The notes under the pieces were generated by a model. The model searched no databases and was not told the origin of the DNA. It was given only the letters and a program-made list of their open reading frames with translations. From NCBI GenBank assembly GCA_051453625.1, contig JBOZIK010000001.1, positions 276,948,946 through 277,012,945 of the forward strand: a stretch of DNA of 64,000 bases, read 5' to 3'. A program made the translations under genes and the position numbers. Below are positions 45,796 through 57,755 of this stretch, piece by piece; positions within the stretch are counted from its first letter, which is position 1, and every line of letters begins with the position of its first letter. The DNA is from Welwitschia mirabilis. Its lineage: Eukaryota > Gnetophyta > Gnetopsida > Welwitschiales.

Positions 45796-48044
45796 TTGTT
45801 AGCAGAGGGTCTTGGATTTAGAAAATCCAGGATCGAAGCTGAGCTTTACAATGCTTCCAAGAATGGTGATACTGAAACTATCATGGGGAAGCTTAACGGC
45901 TCTCCTTTCAATTATTTGCAGAAGACTCCCGGTGGTGATACTATCCTCCACATTGCAGCACGCTATGGCTGTGAAGAGGTTGTAAGTAACTTGCTTTGTG
46001 TTGTTAGAAAATGCGTGAATGGATTCCGACTTGCATCACTTTCTCTGGTTTATTTCGGATCCACTAATGTGTTGAGAGCCAGAAATGCGAACGGAAATAC
46101 TCCACTGCATGAGGCAGCCAAGGGAGGCCATGCCCGAATCATAGAAAAGATTTTGCGTGAAGACAAGCGCATGGCTAGTGTTTCCAATAATATTGGGGAA
46201 ACTCCTTTGTTTTTAGCATGTTGGTCACCCGAGTCCGTCCGTGCATTGCTAAAGTGCGGCGGATCTGCTTTGGTGACTCACATGAGAAAAGATAAAAAGA
46301 CATGTCTGCATGTGGCAGCTCTGCAAGAAAATTTAGGTAATACAGACTGCACAATACTCTCTTCATAATTAATATCGTAACTTATCGAAATGACTGCTTT
46401 GTGATGTCCAGCACCTGCTTGAATTCATACGGTTTTGTTTTGTTGGGCAGAGACGATGGAGATACTCGTCGAAGATCGTGACGAAGCTCTGAAAGTTTTG
46501 AAAGTGCGTGACAGTTTTGGTGCTACTGCTTTGCATTCAGCTGTGCAAAGAGGGAGCCTAGAAATCGTTGAATATCTTTTACAGAAGACACCAAATCTTG
46601 TGTACGTGGAAGACAACTTTGGAAGAGCACCAGTTCACTTGGCAGTCATCAGAGGAGAAATTAAAATTTTAGAAGCCATGGCCAACAAAGCACCCGATTG
46701 TATAGATATGAGAAGCAAAGATGGTAAGACTGTTCTGCACTTTGCCGTGCAGAGCAATCAGTCGAAAGTTGTTGAGTGGATCATCAAGAAGCATCCGTCT
46801 CAGTTCTCCGGAGACGAGTCAGATAATCATGGAAATCTGCCCATTCATTTGGCAGTCATTCATGGCGTTGACGAAGAGGTAAGCGTACTTTATTCATTTA
46901 CTACAAGCGGAAAATACGATTCCATTGTTGTCAATAGAATTTTTCTTTTTTTTTCCTTAAATTAAAAATTTAAAAAGTCTAGTGCTATGATGGCATATGA
47001 AAGCCCTCTCTGAGAACTTAAGTCTCATGGCTGAGAAAGCTAATCAAACTAGAGAATTTTTCACTTTTTAATCTTTCAGAAAGGTTTGTTTTCCGGAAGA
47101 AAAAGTATTTATTGATCGGCCTTTTAATTTTAATCTTGCCTGGGTTTGAAAATCCATTCGTCGCACAGATTGTGAAGACGCTGCTGGAGACATTCCCGAG
47201 GGTAAACATAATGACAGTGAACAAGCAAGGGTTTACATGTTTAGACATTGTGTGCGTCACAGGTAGGTCATATGAAGGAATAGAACAAGTGAAGACGAGG
47301 CTCAGAAAAGAGGGTGCGTTTTCCATAGACGATAGCAACGAAGACGACGTTCTTAATTCGCCAGAAGAAAGGAAGGGACATTTCGGTCGCATGATTTCTA
47401 CCAACGCTGTCGTGGCAGCGTTGCTAGCGACACTTGCCTTTACAGTACCCACTGAAAGTATCGTCAAAGATGCGGACAATTTCCATGCGTACATGATATC
47501 AAGCAGCATATCATTTTACGCGTCAATGACGGTGATGTTGGTGTGGATATTACTGGAACCACTTTCAAGGACAGTAGAATCGTCATGGCTGAAGAGTTCC
47601 ATGTACGTGTTAGGCATACCTGTTGTTTCAACTGCGGCAGCCTTCTACATCTACATGAATAACATTGTGGATCATGAAGTGAAGCACAGTGAACAACATC
47701 CAGAAGAAAAGATTGCTGACAGATTGATTTTGGCCACAGTGATAGTTCCGTCGATAACGCTCCTAGTGATCCTGTTCAAGATGTGCAAAGAATACGCTGA
47801 GTCAAAAGAACTCCGCAAAGAATACGTGAGGAGAGTGATAGAACCGTCAGCGATTCGCCTTTACCTGGTTATTCTTTTACTGTCAGTGTTTGTCAATCCT
47901 TACTTTTTGCTTGCTGCTGCCGGCGTGGGAATAACAGTAATGTTGTCAAAGGGAGTTGTTCACCACGACACAATCATGTTAAGGAAGTCTATTATCGCAC
48001 TTGTAATAGCTGGTATTGGAATTTGCTTTGTTTTGACAGAGTAG
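45796..48044 (+). CDS. Ankyrin-repeat membrane protein, ACD6/ITN1-like (PGG domain), three visible exons
   Basis: Exons read 45796-46336, 46451-46878 and 47169-48044, with GT-AG introns of 114 and 290 bp that keep frame (phase 1, then 0). The protein has about nine ankyrin repeats; clear ones are GGDTILHIAARYG, NGNTPLHEAAKGGH, GATALHSAVQRGS, GRAPVHLAVIRGE and GKTVLHFAVQSN. A charged linker leads to the PGG-like region (RMISTNAVVAALLATLAFTV) and five or six hydrophobic segments. The literal PPGG is absent (VPTES). In Arabidopsis such proteins act at membranes in salicylate defence (ACD6) or salt response (ITN1); the role here is inferred. The frame is open from 45709 but has no ATG before 45883, so the true start may be in an unseen upstream exon; 'ttgttagcag' before 45805 could be its acceptor. 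No internal stop is seen. Confidence 0.85.
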
Positions 48045-48310
48045 CAGATCACATCATTTGGTGGATTACGAATGTGTAGGAATTTAGGGTTTCATGAGTT
48101 TGAAAACTGTGATGGACTTGAAGAGACATGGTTTGCATTTATGTGTCCAATGCTTTTAGCTTAGCACGTACAGTATATGTAGCGTACATTTACATATAGT
48201 CTAGTTTCTCGTTGTCTGTCGTGAAAGCCTATTCTTTAACCATGCACTAAGTTAAAAACTGGCTTATTAGCTGATCTTTGTAATATAATTGGATAAGAAA
48301 GTATGAACTT
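48045..48310 (+). other. Probable 3' UTR of the ankyrin gene
   Basis: After the TAG stop the sequence keeps the gene's higher G+C until about 48230, then turns A+T-rich. Weak polyadenylation-type signals ('taatataattggataagaaa') lie at 48280-48300. Confidence 0.45.
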
Positions 48311-49303
48311 TTTTTTTTGCTTTTTATGTTCTTGTTCATTATTTAAGGAGGATTTTTTCTTTTCTTTTTTTTTTTAAATGTTTGGGAAAGCTAAGTTTAT
48401 TAGCTATCTTTAAAAACAAAAAAATGTTATAGGTGCATCACCAAGCTCTTTTGAATAGAGTAGAATTGTCAAACTTCAGAGAATTCAGCCATTGTTTATA
48501 TAGCTCAAAAACTTGCAAATTTTGTTTGATAATGTACTTAAAGGAAAAAGACCAAAAAGTAAACATTATGAATTTTAGAGGAAAAAGGAAAGGAAGAAAC
48601 TATTTCATCTTTCCTCAGTTTCCATAGCTCAAAAAGAAGGTAACATCTTGCTTCATTTCAAAGAATGTTTTTTTTTTCTTTTTTCTTTTTTTTTTAACAG
48701 TAATCTTAAGACCTTTCAAAAAGCATATATTCCTAATTAATACAATGTTTATGAAATCAAGTTTTAAGCACTTGTCATCCCTTGTTAGCTATTGTGTAGT
48801 CCCAGAATGCGTGTAAAAAGAATTCTTCAATTTGAAAGAGGTGTCAAACTATATTCGGAAAACCAAGATGCACTAACAGATGACCTAATGGCAGCCCTTG
48901 GAAACAAAGACACCACATAAAGTGAGCAATTTTTGGAGGAATATGAATAATTTTCAAACTTTAACATAAATTCTCTGGCATTCTTCTTCATCAATATCAA
49001 CTTCCCCATTGTAAGGCAACTAGGAAGAGTTGAAGACTTCTTGAAGTTAAAACTCATAACAAATTCTACATGAATAGATATGAAAAGGAGTGATAGGGTA
49101 CTAGCTCCCATTACTAAAAACATCTTCTATAGTTACATTATTGCAAGTAGCCTAAACATAAGCTTGACAAAGATGAAAACCTCTCCTATAATGATTTTGT
49201 TGAAGATAATTTTACTTTAGATTCATTCTAGCAAATGGAACAAGGGTTGCCTAAGGGCCAAACATCTTTCAAATGCTCAAGGCCTAAATGCCACAATCTT
49301 ATG
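48311..49303. other. No gene seen
   Basis: T-rich tracts near 48310, 48365 and 48670 are present. A 98-codon minus-strand open stretch at 48827-49123 and a 64-codon plus-strand one at 48433-48627 show no recognisable domain. The former sits in slightly more G+C-rich sequence and could be a gene or element fragment, but nothing supports it. Confidence 0.4.
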
Positions 49304-50440
49304 TCATTATATAGTATCTGATGTGACCATCATTGCTTTATATTTGTTTTTCGATCAATGTATGTCTTTGTTTCAAAGAGTTGAATAGGTTTTATTTTTA
49401 GATAGTGTAAACATAAGTTTAGGAAAACATGATTCTAGAAATAAACAAAGGAAGTTATTCCATGTTGGTTAGGTGAAATGGAATACCATCCACTTCAATT
49501 ATAAAATGTTGTATATAGATGGGAGAAAAAGACTGATAACTCTTCAAAGAGATGAATGAAATGTTGTTGGATCATAGACTCATTTTCTTATTACATGTGC
49601 CTCAAATATTCTTTAAAGAATCGTGTTTACTTCATTGCTCGATTAATTTTGATATGTGCTTTAATATCTTTAAGGATTAAAGCTTAAGCATGATTCATTC
49701 TTTAAATTATAAGTTCCTTTGATGATAAAATGCATTCAATTTTATGGATGATAATGCAATGGAAGCTTATTTAGTAAATAAGACATAATTTGAGTTATAT
49801 TTAAGGAATTTCATCAAATATGAACAATCTATAAAGCTTTAACGAAAGGATTTTTTCATTTGAAGAACTATTGTGAATTTTCATCAAAAAGAAGAAAGAT
49901 TCCAAAATTGTTAAATAAACTTAAAATAATAATGTTGTTAGGTTTCAGATGCATCTTTAAAGTGTTTGTAATCATCTACATAAATTTTTAGAAGAATTAG
50001 AGATCAAATTTTGGCATTAAAAATCATTTTGTATAACTATTTAAACATTGTCTTCATAGAATTTATAGGATAGATGTATTTTCTATCATATATATCTTTA
50101 ATCCTTGAAATAGATGTATTTTACAAATCATAGATGTCTTCACCACTAAAGGTGTTTACAGATCTCAAAGACAACTTTAAAACATCAAAGAAATCTTTTA
50201 TCAATAAACATAATTTAGTTCAAACAAAAATTACATAGGCTTATTAGGATTCTACTGATAAAATGATATTAAAGAATAAAAGATTGATCGATAATTGCAA
50301 AATTCAAGTGTGTTGATATTTATTCATTGAAAGAAAGTTTGTTTCAATTTAGTTTTAAAGTTATGCCCATGGGGATTCTCAGATGCTTTATATCTCAAGA
50401 TTTTCCATACTACTCACATTTGATGAAGTTGTTATTACAA
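49304..50440 (+). repeat. Presumed 5' LTR and leader of the copia element
   Basis: It starts in 'tcattatatag' and shares 'atgtgaccatcatt' with 54508. It contains AGATGTCT-type octamers at 50065-50140, like the minus-strand element at 27-31 kb. No clear PBS was found before gag. Confidence 0.4.
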
Positions 50441-50449
50441 ATAAATGAA

Positions 50450-51230
50450 TGGTTAAATGTGTTGGAAATGAATTTTTTTCTCCTCCAGATTTAAATCTAA
50501 TGAATAGAAAATAGAAGAGGTAATATGACTTTAATCATGAGGTAGATGCAATAGCAAAAACGATAATGTGCATTATAGTCTTAAAGATAATTGAAGTAAG
50601 CATTATTATCAAAGACACATCAAATAAGTATTGGGATCAACTTCAAGTAGAATTCAGAAGCATAGTTCAAACTAGATAAACCAAGCAAATGGGGTATAGA
50701 AAGAAATTTGATGATTTTCATATTTGAAGAGGTAAATCACTTAATCATTTTCTTGATTAATGTCTTTAAGTTTATGAAATTTGACTAAATATGATTGTGG
50801 ATTAAGTGTAACGAAAAATATTTATAGGTTGTTTTAGGTATTCTATAATGATCATAGATACAAGAAATTCATGATCACCATTCTTAAAACCAAAATCACA
50901 ATATCTATACTATTGATGAGTTAGTTTCTCAATTGAAGACTTGGAGGACTTAAAAATATGTGGTACCTCAAAGGATAATGCATACTTAGCTAGAAATTAG
51001 CATGTCATAGAAAGAATAAACAAAAGGGATAAAGGAAGAATAAATTACCAATACCAAGAAGGAAAATAAACACAAAATTCTTAGATTTCTAAAGGAGGTA
51101 ATCAAAATTTTAGAGGATAACAAAGAAGAAGAATTTCAAATTCAAGAGGTGGAAGACAATACAATTTCAGAGGAAGAGCAAATTTCTCTTAGAATAACTC
51201 TTTGTCATATGGATAATCTTGAAATCAGAA
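50450..51230 (+). pseudogene. Copia gag relic
   Basis: Frames give DTSNKYWDQLQVEFRS (near 50620), FDDFHI (near 50710), the UBN2-type region and a C-terminal basic, Arg/Gly-rich part (NSRGGRQYNFRGRANFS near 51140). That is the usual build of copia gag before the zinc knuckle; the knuckle itself is not readable. The protein would make the particle shell and bind RNA. Stops are frequent, many at codons expected to be Gln or Trp. Confidence 0.6.
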
Positions 51231-51360
51231 AAAAATAACATTTGGTATACAATTACAAAAGATAAAGTTATATTAAAGACATATGTTGGTGGAAGGTTGA
51301 ATTTCCTTCTTTATTAATAAAGGAACATCTAAATCTTAAGATAATGATTCTTTAATTTAT

Positions 51361-51700
51361 TCACAAGTGCAAAATGACAAAGGAAAATGCATTAAAGGAG
51401 GGAATTCAAATTATTTAACCATGATTGCTACAAATCCTTTTGATTCCACCACATGGATTGTGAATAGTGGCTACTCTAATTACATAAAACCTCATACAGA
51501 GATGTTTCAAAATTTAAACCCTTGGATGCAAGTTCCATTAAAGTGGAAAATGGTACATTCATTAAAGGTGAAGGCATGGATGATGTCAAGCTTACTTGGA
51601 ATGATGATAGGTACATTAATGTGCATGATGTTATTTTTATGTTCCAAAGTTATCCAATTCTCTTTTTTTTATTACATAAATGGTGTAAAAAGAAAATAAA
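51361..51700 (+). pseudogene. Copia protease relic
   Basis: The frame opens at 51367 and runs to 51699. It contains STTWIVNSGYSNYIKPH, where copia proteases read W..DSG.S.H. The catalytic Asp is Asn (51463-51465) and the following His is Tyr. A frameshift after about residue 55 moves the protease C-terminus into the overlapping frame 51522-51731 (NGTFIKGEGMDDVKL). Confidence 0.65.
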
Positions 51701-51839
51701 ATTTTGTTCGATGAAGTTGTTACACAATTAGGGATAATCAAGGAATTACATATGATCGTCAAACATTACAAAATTAAATTTATGCATTAATTACCTTAGG
51801 TAAACATAAAGCACATGAAAGTTCATAATTAAGTCCTAT

Positions 51840-52620
51840 GTCTTTTTTGATCAAAGATTATTCAATTTTATGGCATATGAGTTTAAGACATTATACGTAC
51901 CAAAATATTATGAATATGAGAAAAAAGCAAAGTATTTTATGGATCAAATCCTTCTCCATCCAAAAATGAAATATATGAAACATGTATTAAAGGCAAATAA
52001 AAGATAAGTCCTCATAGTACTTTAATGAAAAAAAGATAAGACCATCAGAGTTATTTCACATTGATCTCATTAAGCTAATCTAAGATTCTATATCTAAAGG
52101 ATTTAGGAATTTTATGATTATTGTAGATAATTATTCGAGATATGTTTGGTCTTTCTTATTGAATTTAAAATATGAGACTTTATCTACTTTTAAATATTTC
52201 GAAAACAATATTGAAAATTAGTTGGACATAAAAATTTAAGTAATTAGAAGTGACATAGGTGGAGAAATTATGAATGAAGAATTTATACAATTTTGTAATG
52301 AGTGTGGAATTTAAAAGAAAACCACATGTGCCTACTCTCCTCAATCAAACGACATTGTAAGAAGAAAAAAAATTGAATATCTTAAGAAACAACTAGATGT
52401 TTACTACTTAAAGTCAAGTTGCCAAATACATATTATGGTGAGGCTATTACTACAACAACTTATCTTCTTAATAGAATTGTTACATCAACCAATCAAGATA
52501 AGATACCTTATGAGCTTGTTTTCAAAAGAGTACCAGTGTTATCTCATTTGAAAATATTTAGCTATGTATATAAGGTTCATGTTCCAAATCAATTGACAAC
52601 AAAGTTAAATGCATGAAACA
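51840..52620 (+). pseudogene. Copia integrase relic
   Basis: Frames give LWHM-like 'LWHMSLRH' (near 51870), SELFHIDLIK (near 52035, first catalytic Asp kept), FMIIVDNYSRYVWSF (near 52110) and VIRSDIGGEIMNEEFIQFC (near 52240, second Asp kept). The position of the catalytic Glu, in the usual NGV.ERKN, reads NDIVRRKK (Arg). The tail 52419-52616 is an open piece with TTTYLLNRIVTSTNQDKIPY, typical of copia integrase. Confidence 0.7.
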
Positions 52621-53149
52621 AAAAAATGCATTTTTGTTAGTTATGATATTAAGTGTTATGCATACCATTGTTTTTATTCCATCATCCATAATATTTTATT
52701 TCATTAGATGTGAAGTTTGATGAATTCAAGTTTAGGCTTGGACACTTCATCAATAAAGAAAATAGTGCAAGGCAAAAGTTACTTCTACTCAACCATAAAT
52801 TTCACTAAAATTATTAAGAGATAATCCACCAAATAAAATGCTTGATCAAAATTTTAATAGAATATTTACAAAATGTGAGGTAAACTATACTCATTTTGCT
52901 TGCTCTACCTTAACAAATAGTTAAATTTAGTTGAAGAAGCAATTTCAACTCTAATTTCAAAAGAGGTAACTGAGAAAGAAATGAGAGTCATGATGAATAA
53001 TGGCACATGATAAATAGTCAACAAGATAAAATGTAAGAAGATAATTGATTTAAAATAAATTTAAATAACAAAACTAAATGAAAGTTATAATGTCAATGAT
53101 GATAACACAGGGTTGGCAACCAAAGGCTAAAACCCAAAATAAGCATATT

Positions 53150-54450
53150 GATTATGAATAAATATTTGCACTATTGGTAAGATTTGAAATAATCAAATTA
53201 ATGATTTCTTTGGCTATACATGATAGGTACAATCTAAATCAAATGCATGTAAATAGTGCATTCTTAAATGGATACTTGGAAAAAAAAATGTACATTTTCC
53301 AGCCTAAAGAATATATTATTAAAGGAAAAGAGCACAAGGTTTATAGGTTAAAAAAGGCCCTATATGGATTAAAGCAATATCCAAGAACTTGATTTAAAAG
53401 AATGAATGATTATCTTATCAAAAAATGCTACAAATCATGCATTTTAAAGCTCATATTATATTTTAAGGATGAGAATGGTGAGTTTATTATGATCTTTCTT
53501 TATGCTGATGATATGTATTCTTTGCATTCTCTTAAAACTTGATTTATGAATTTAAAAAATAGACAACATCTAAATTTGAGATGAAATATTTGCATTGTGA
53601 AACATTTTCTTAGTATTCAACTTGATCAAGTAAACATTATATGTTAATATATCAAAGTAATCTTACATAAGCCATTATCGATAGGTATGAACTACAAGAT
53701 GCAAAGGTAGCATCAACACCTTTTCCTTATAATTTAAAAACTAACAAAAAGGGTAGCTAAAGGAGGATTGATGCATCTTTACATAAAATGGTGATTGACG
53801 CTTAGATTTATTGGCATAATAAATCAAACATTGAGTTTTCAACTTCTTTTATGAGCAAATTTATGGCTAAATCTAAAGAAAATCATTTGATTTTTTTTGA
53901 ATAACATTTTAAGGTATGTGTTGAAAACTTCATATTGTGTCTTAAAGTTTGAAGAAAAGTTTGAAAATTACTTTTTTGTTTTTCCTAATGCTGATTGAGG
54001 TCAAAGTCTAAATGATAGAAAATTCATGTCATCCGCCATAATTTTTCTTTGTAGGAATTCAATCTATTAGAAAAGTACAAATCAAAAAAACCTTAATTTC
54101 ATTATCATCAATTAAGGATAATTATATTTCTATGATTCATGCCTTAAAACATGTATTATAGATCTTAAGATTGTTTGAATAGCTACAATTCAATTTGAAG
54201 ACACTAATTGATATGTGTGTTGATAACATGCCAATCATTCTACTTTCATAAAAGTACACTCTTATAAAGAAGTCAAAAGTAAATTAATATACTATACTAT
54301 TGTGTCAGGGACAAAGTTAAGGAAGGTATTGTAAGGCCTTAGTACATCTCAAATCAAGAATAATGTGTAGATCTCATGACAAAAATTCTACCTTCATTCA
54401 AAATGAAAATGAAGCATTTCATCTCAAAACTAAACTTCATTCATGTTGAA
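53150..54450 (+). pseudogene. Copia RT and RNase H relic
   Basis: The open piece 53174-53392 holds RYNLNQMHVNSAFLNGYLEK and KALYGLKQYPRT, standard copia RT blocks. The usual Asp in DV.AFLNG reads His-Val-Asn. The catalytic box LYADDMYS (near 53500) keeps both Asp. RNase H is seen as FPNADXGQSLNDRKFMSS (near 53980). The C-terminus reads DLMTKILPSFKMKMKHFIS (near 54370) just before the polypurine tract. A deletion or decay between RT and RNase H shortens the region. Confidence 0.7.
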
Positions 54451-54489
54451 TAAACTAATTTTGTTTACATGATCTACAAGGAGGGATTT

Positions 54490-55600
54490 TCATAATATGT
54501 GTTTTTATGTGACCATCATTACTTTGCATATGTGTCATATCCCATATTTTGTAAACCTTATTTACTTAAATAATAAGTATGTCAAGCTTTTAGTCAAATG
54601 AATAATTATCCTTACTTAAGTTCCTTGTCAAATAAGTTGTCATTTAAAAATTAACCTTAGTTTTCAATCTTTATAATTTACCATGATAATGATAAAAATT
54701 ATGTTAAAAGGTATTTATTAAAAATCTATCCAAACATTTAAAATTAGATAATCCCATTATATGAGAAATTAGAATCACATGATAAAATAATTGAAATTTT
54801 TAAAAGGACATAATAATATATTTTTTTATTTTATTTACTCATTTAGATTTTTGATAAATGTGATAGATGTACTATATTGTAATTAAATATTTTCTTCCTT
54901 TTGTTATGTGATTGATAGATTTTATGTGTTTTAAAATAAATGAGCATTTGAACAAGTACATGCACTCTTACCTAGAACCAAGAATGATAAATGACTAGAC
55001 TCACTCTACCAAGACTGTTAAGTTCTTGAGATGTGTAAGGGGACTTTGTTCATAGCACACTTATTGCTTTATTTATTGGAGTTAAAGAGTTTGTATTATT
55101 GTGCTACATGCCAATTCTGAGATTTGTGCATTTATTCTTTTCATGCATGTCTTAAATAAAGTAAACTTACTTATGAGCTTATGAAAGATTAAAAAGAACT
55201 AGCATGAGGAAATAATGCATGTGATTAACCTCGCTAATTGAAAAAAGAAGATTACTTACTCTAGTTAGATGCATACATTATAAATATGATTTCTTTTTAT
55301 ACTCCAATGTCACTTATTACTCATCTCACTTATCAATGCTAAATCATGTGATCTTGAGCTATGTTCCTTCGTTTATCTATATATAGCAATCCTTTCCTCT
55401 CTTATAAGGGGAAGATACTTTTCTTTTGTTTCATATCAGTGCATCCCATTCTCTTACTTGTAGAGCTTGAAGCCTAGAAGCTTGGAGCTTAGAGGCAAGG
55501 AACTCTTGAGCTTAGATCTTTATCATCTTCAACTATCAAGTTCTTACTAATCTTTTCAAGTAAGATTCTTAATATTATTATTTAAATAATCTAATTTTTC
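54490..55600 (+). repeat. Presumed 3' LTR of the copia element
   Basis: It begins after 'acaaggaggga' (54476-54486) and matches 49304 onwards over about 43 bases. It contains a TATA sequence at 55378 and a G/A-rich leader-like stretch ('gcttgaagcctagaagcttg') near 55465. Confidence 0.45.
55378..55388 (+). promoter_or_regulatory. TATA box in the copia 3' LTR
   Basis: 'ctatatatagc' is followed by 'aatcctttcctctc', a pyrimidine-rich start region typical of LTR promoters. Confidence 0.5.
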
Positions 55601-57133
55601 TATGAAAATGATTTGATATTTCATTATGGAATTACTTATGGTTTTTATGCTATTATATTATAAAATATTACCCCCTCTCATTGACACCTACCAAGACATC
55701 ATAGTGAGATATGAGGAGGTTTTTTCTGCTTTGTAATGCTAGATTACTAATAGATGATTATGGCCAAGTGAGTAGAGAATTCGCTATATATTAAATAAAT
55801 AAATTAAAAAAATTGAGTACCTATGTTTGTTTTAGTATTATATTTATTTTTATCTATAATGCATTAGAACCATATTATTAGGGACAAAGTCTAATCCTCA
55901 AAATTCTCTTTAGGCTAGTACTCTTCCATGGAAAAATATCAAAACTCATAATAAATTTTTATTCAACTAATTTGATTTTTTTAATATGATTATTTTTTTT
56001 ATATAATTGATTTATCTTTTTATAACTAATTAGTTAGTATATCTATTATTTTTTTACTCTGATTTATTGCTTAAGTAGTTGTAGAAACTTTATCATATTT
56101 TTGTTTTGCTGAAAATTAAATTTTTAGAATAGAGGCATACAATAAAAACATTATATCATATTAATTAATAGGTATAAATTAGTAAAATATTTTTTGTAAT
56201 TCTAGGATTCTATTATAAATGGAAAAATGTAAAAATAGTAATTTTTCTAATGAGTAATTAGTTTTAAACTATTTATTTGTTAAAATACATCAGAAAATAA
56301 ACACGAAAAATAGTAAGCAACTAATTTATGTTTTTTAACCTATTTGTAAACATATTTATAAACTTGAGTATTCTATGTTGTAGGAAATTTAATAACCTTT
56401 CCAAAACATTTTGAATAATTTAAAAACTCGAAGTATATTGAAAGTTATGACCATTTTAGTGTAGGGTCATAGGACTCTAATTTTAGAAAATTTGGTAACT
56501 TTTAGCCTTAAATGATAAAGTTAGAAATAATACTTTTATAATTACTAAATAGTTGAAGTTAGATTTTGAGAATCCTTTATGTGTCTAGTTTCTTAAAGAC
56601 TACTATAATTTAATTTTTGATTCATAATTAATTAAATATTAAGTTTTAATGATAATGTCTTCCTAAAGCCCAAAAATGCTATAATTAACTTACAGAAACT
56701 TTTATAGGAAACTTAAGTATATAAAATATGTTTTCAATAGTTTATTTAAGTTAAATTATTTATAGGTGGTATTTATTTGTAGAAATAACTCTTCAATCCC
56801 TTTTTCCTTAGCGTACTTTGAATGTGCATGCTTAGAAGCATTTTCACCTTAGTAGTTAAGTAACATAAGTAGTATCTAGCTTATTGCTTATTTTTATTAA
56901 CTTATAATATAGCCATATTAAACCTAGAATAAATATGCATTCTTTAATAATTATACTTAAGCTATACTTTCTTTTATTTACCTTCTTTGCACCAATCCAT
57001 GGAGATTACCATTTGAGCATGGGAGAGTGTTTTAAGGATTAGCATAGCTCCAGGTATGTTTTAATTTGTTTAAGTTCATTATTTTATATTTTTTTGAAAG
57101 AAAAATAAAATTATATTTCTTTTATTTAGATAG

Positions 57134-57233
57134 NNNNNNNNNNNNNNNNNNNNNNNNNNNNNNNNNNNNNNNNNNNNNNNNNNNNNNNNNNNNNNNNNNN
57201 NNNNNNNNNNNNNNNNNNNNNNNNNNNNNNNNN
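57134..57233. other. Assembly gap (100 N) at the junction of the 1.2-kb duplication
   Basis: No duplicated flanks longer than a few bases are visible. It falls exactly at the boundary between the two tandem units, so a different number of units in the real genome is possible. Confidence 0.85.
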
Positions 57234-57731
57234 TATTTTTGTAACTAATTAATTTTTATATCCATTATTTGAATGCAAGTTATGAAAAAAATTAAATTTC
57301 TAGAATATAAGCATATGATTAAAAAGCATCATACCTTATGAATTAGTAGGCATAAATTAGTAAAACGTTTTTTGTAAGTCTAAGATTGTATCATAAACAT
57401 GAAAATGTAAAAAGAGTAATTTTTCTAATGATTAACTATTTTTAAAAATTTTATTTATTAAAATATATCAAAAAATAAATTTAGAAAATAGTAAGAAAGT
57501 AATTTACATTTATACATCTATTTGTTAACATATTTGCAAACTTGAGTATCCTATGTCATAAGAAATTAAATAATATTTTCAAAACATCTTGAATCATTTA
57601 AAAACGCAAACTATGTTGAAAGTTATGATCATTTTAGTGTAGTATGGTAGGTTGTAATTTTAGAAAATTTAATATTTTTTAGACTTAAATGATAAAGTTA
57701 GAAATAATACTTTTATAATCTCAAGATAGTT

Positions 57732-57755
57732 NNNNNNNNNNNNNNNNNNNNNNNN
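57732..57755. other. Assembly gap (24 N) inside unit 2
   Basis: Unit 1 has only seven bases ('gaagtta', near 56554) between the sequences that flank this gap, so the gap is probably oversized. Confidence 0.8.

Larger units (their letters stand above)
49304..55600 (+). mobile_element. Ty1/copia element, decayed
   Basis: The order gag, protease, integrase, RT, RNase H identifies Ty1/copia. The LTR starts are supported by about 43 bases that match at roughly three of four positions between 49304 and 54490 ('atgtgaccatcatt' in both). A purine-rich 'acaaggaggga' stands just before 54490. LTR ends are not defined, and the element's right end is approximate. Confidence 0.65.

Noticed and set aside
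46175-46616. Minus-strand ORFs opposite the ankyrin exons
   Set aside because: They are shadows of the coding strand with no domain of their own.
47018-47509. 163-codon minus-strand ORF
   Set aside because: It is antisense to the ankyrin gene's second intron and PGG exon. The plus strand has splice sites, ankyrin repeats and membrane segments.
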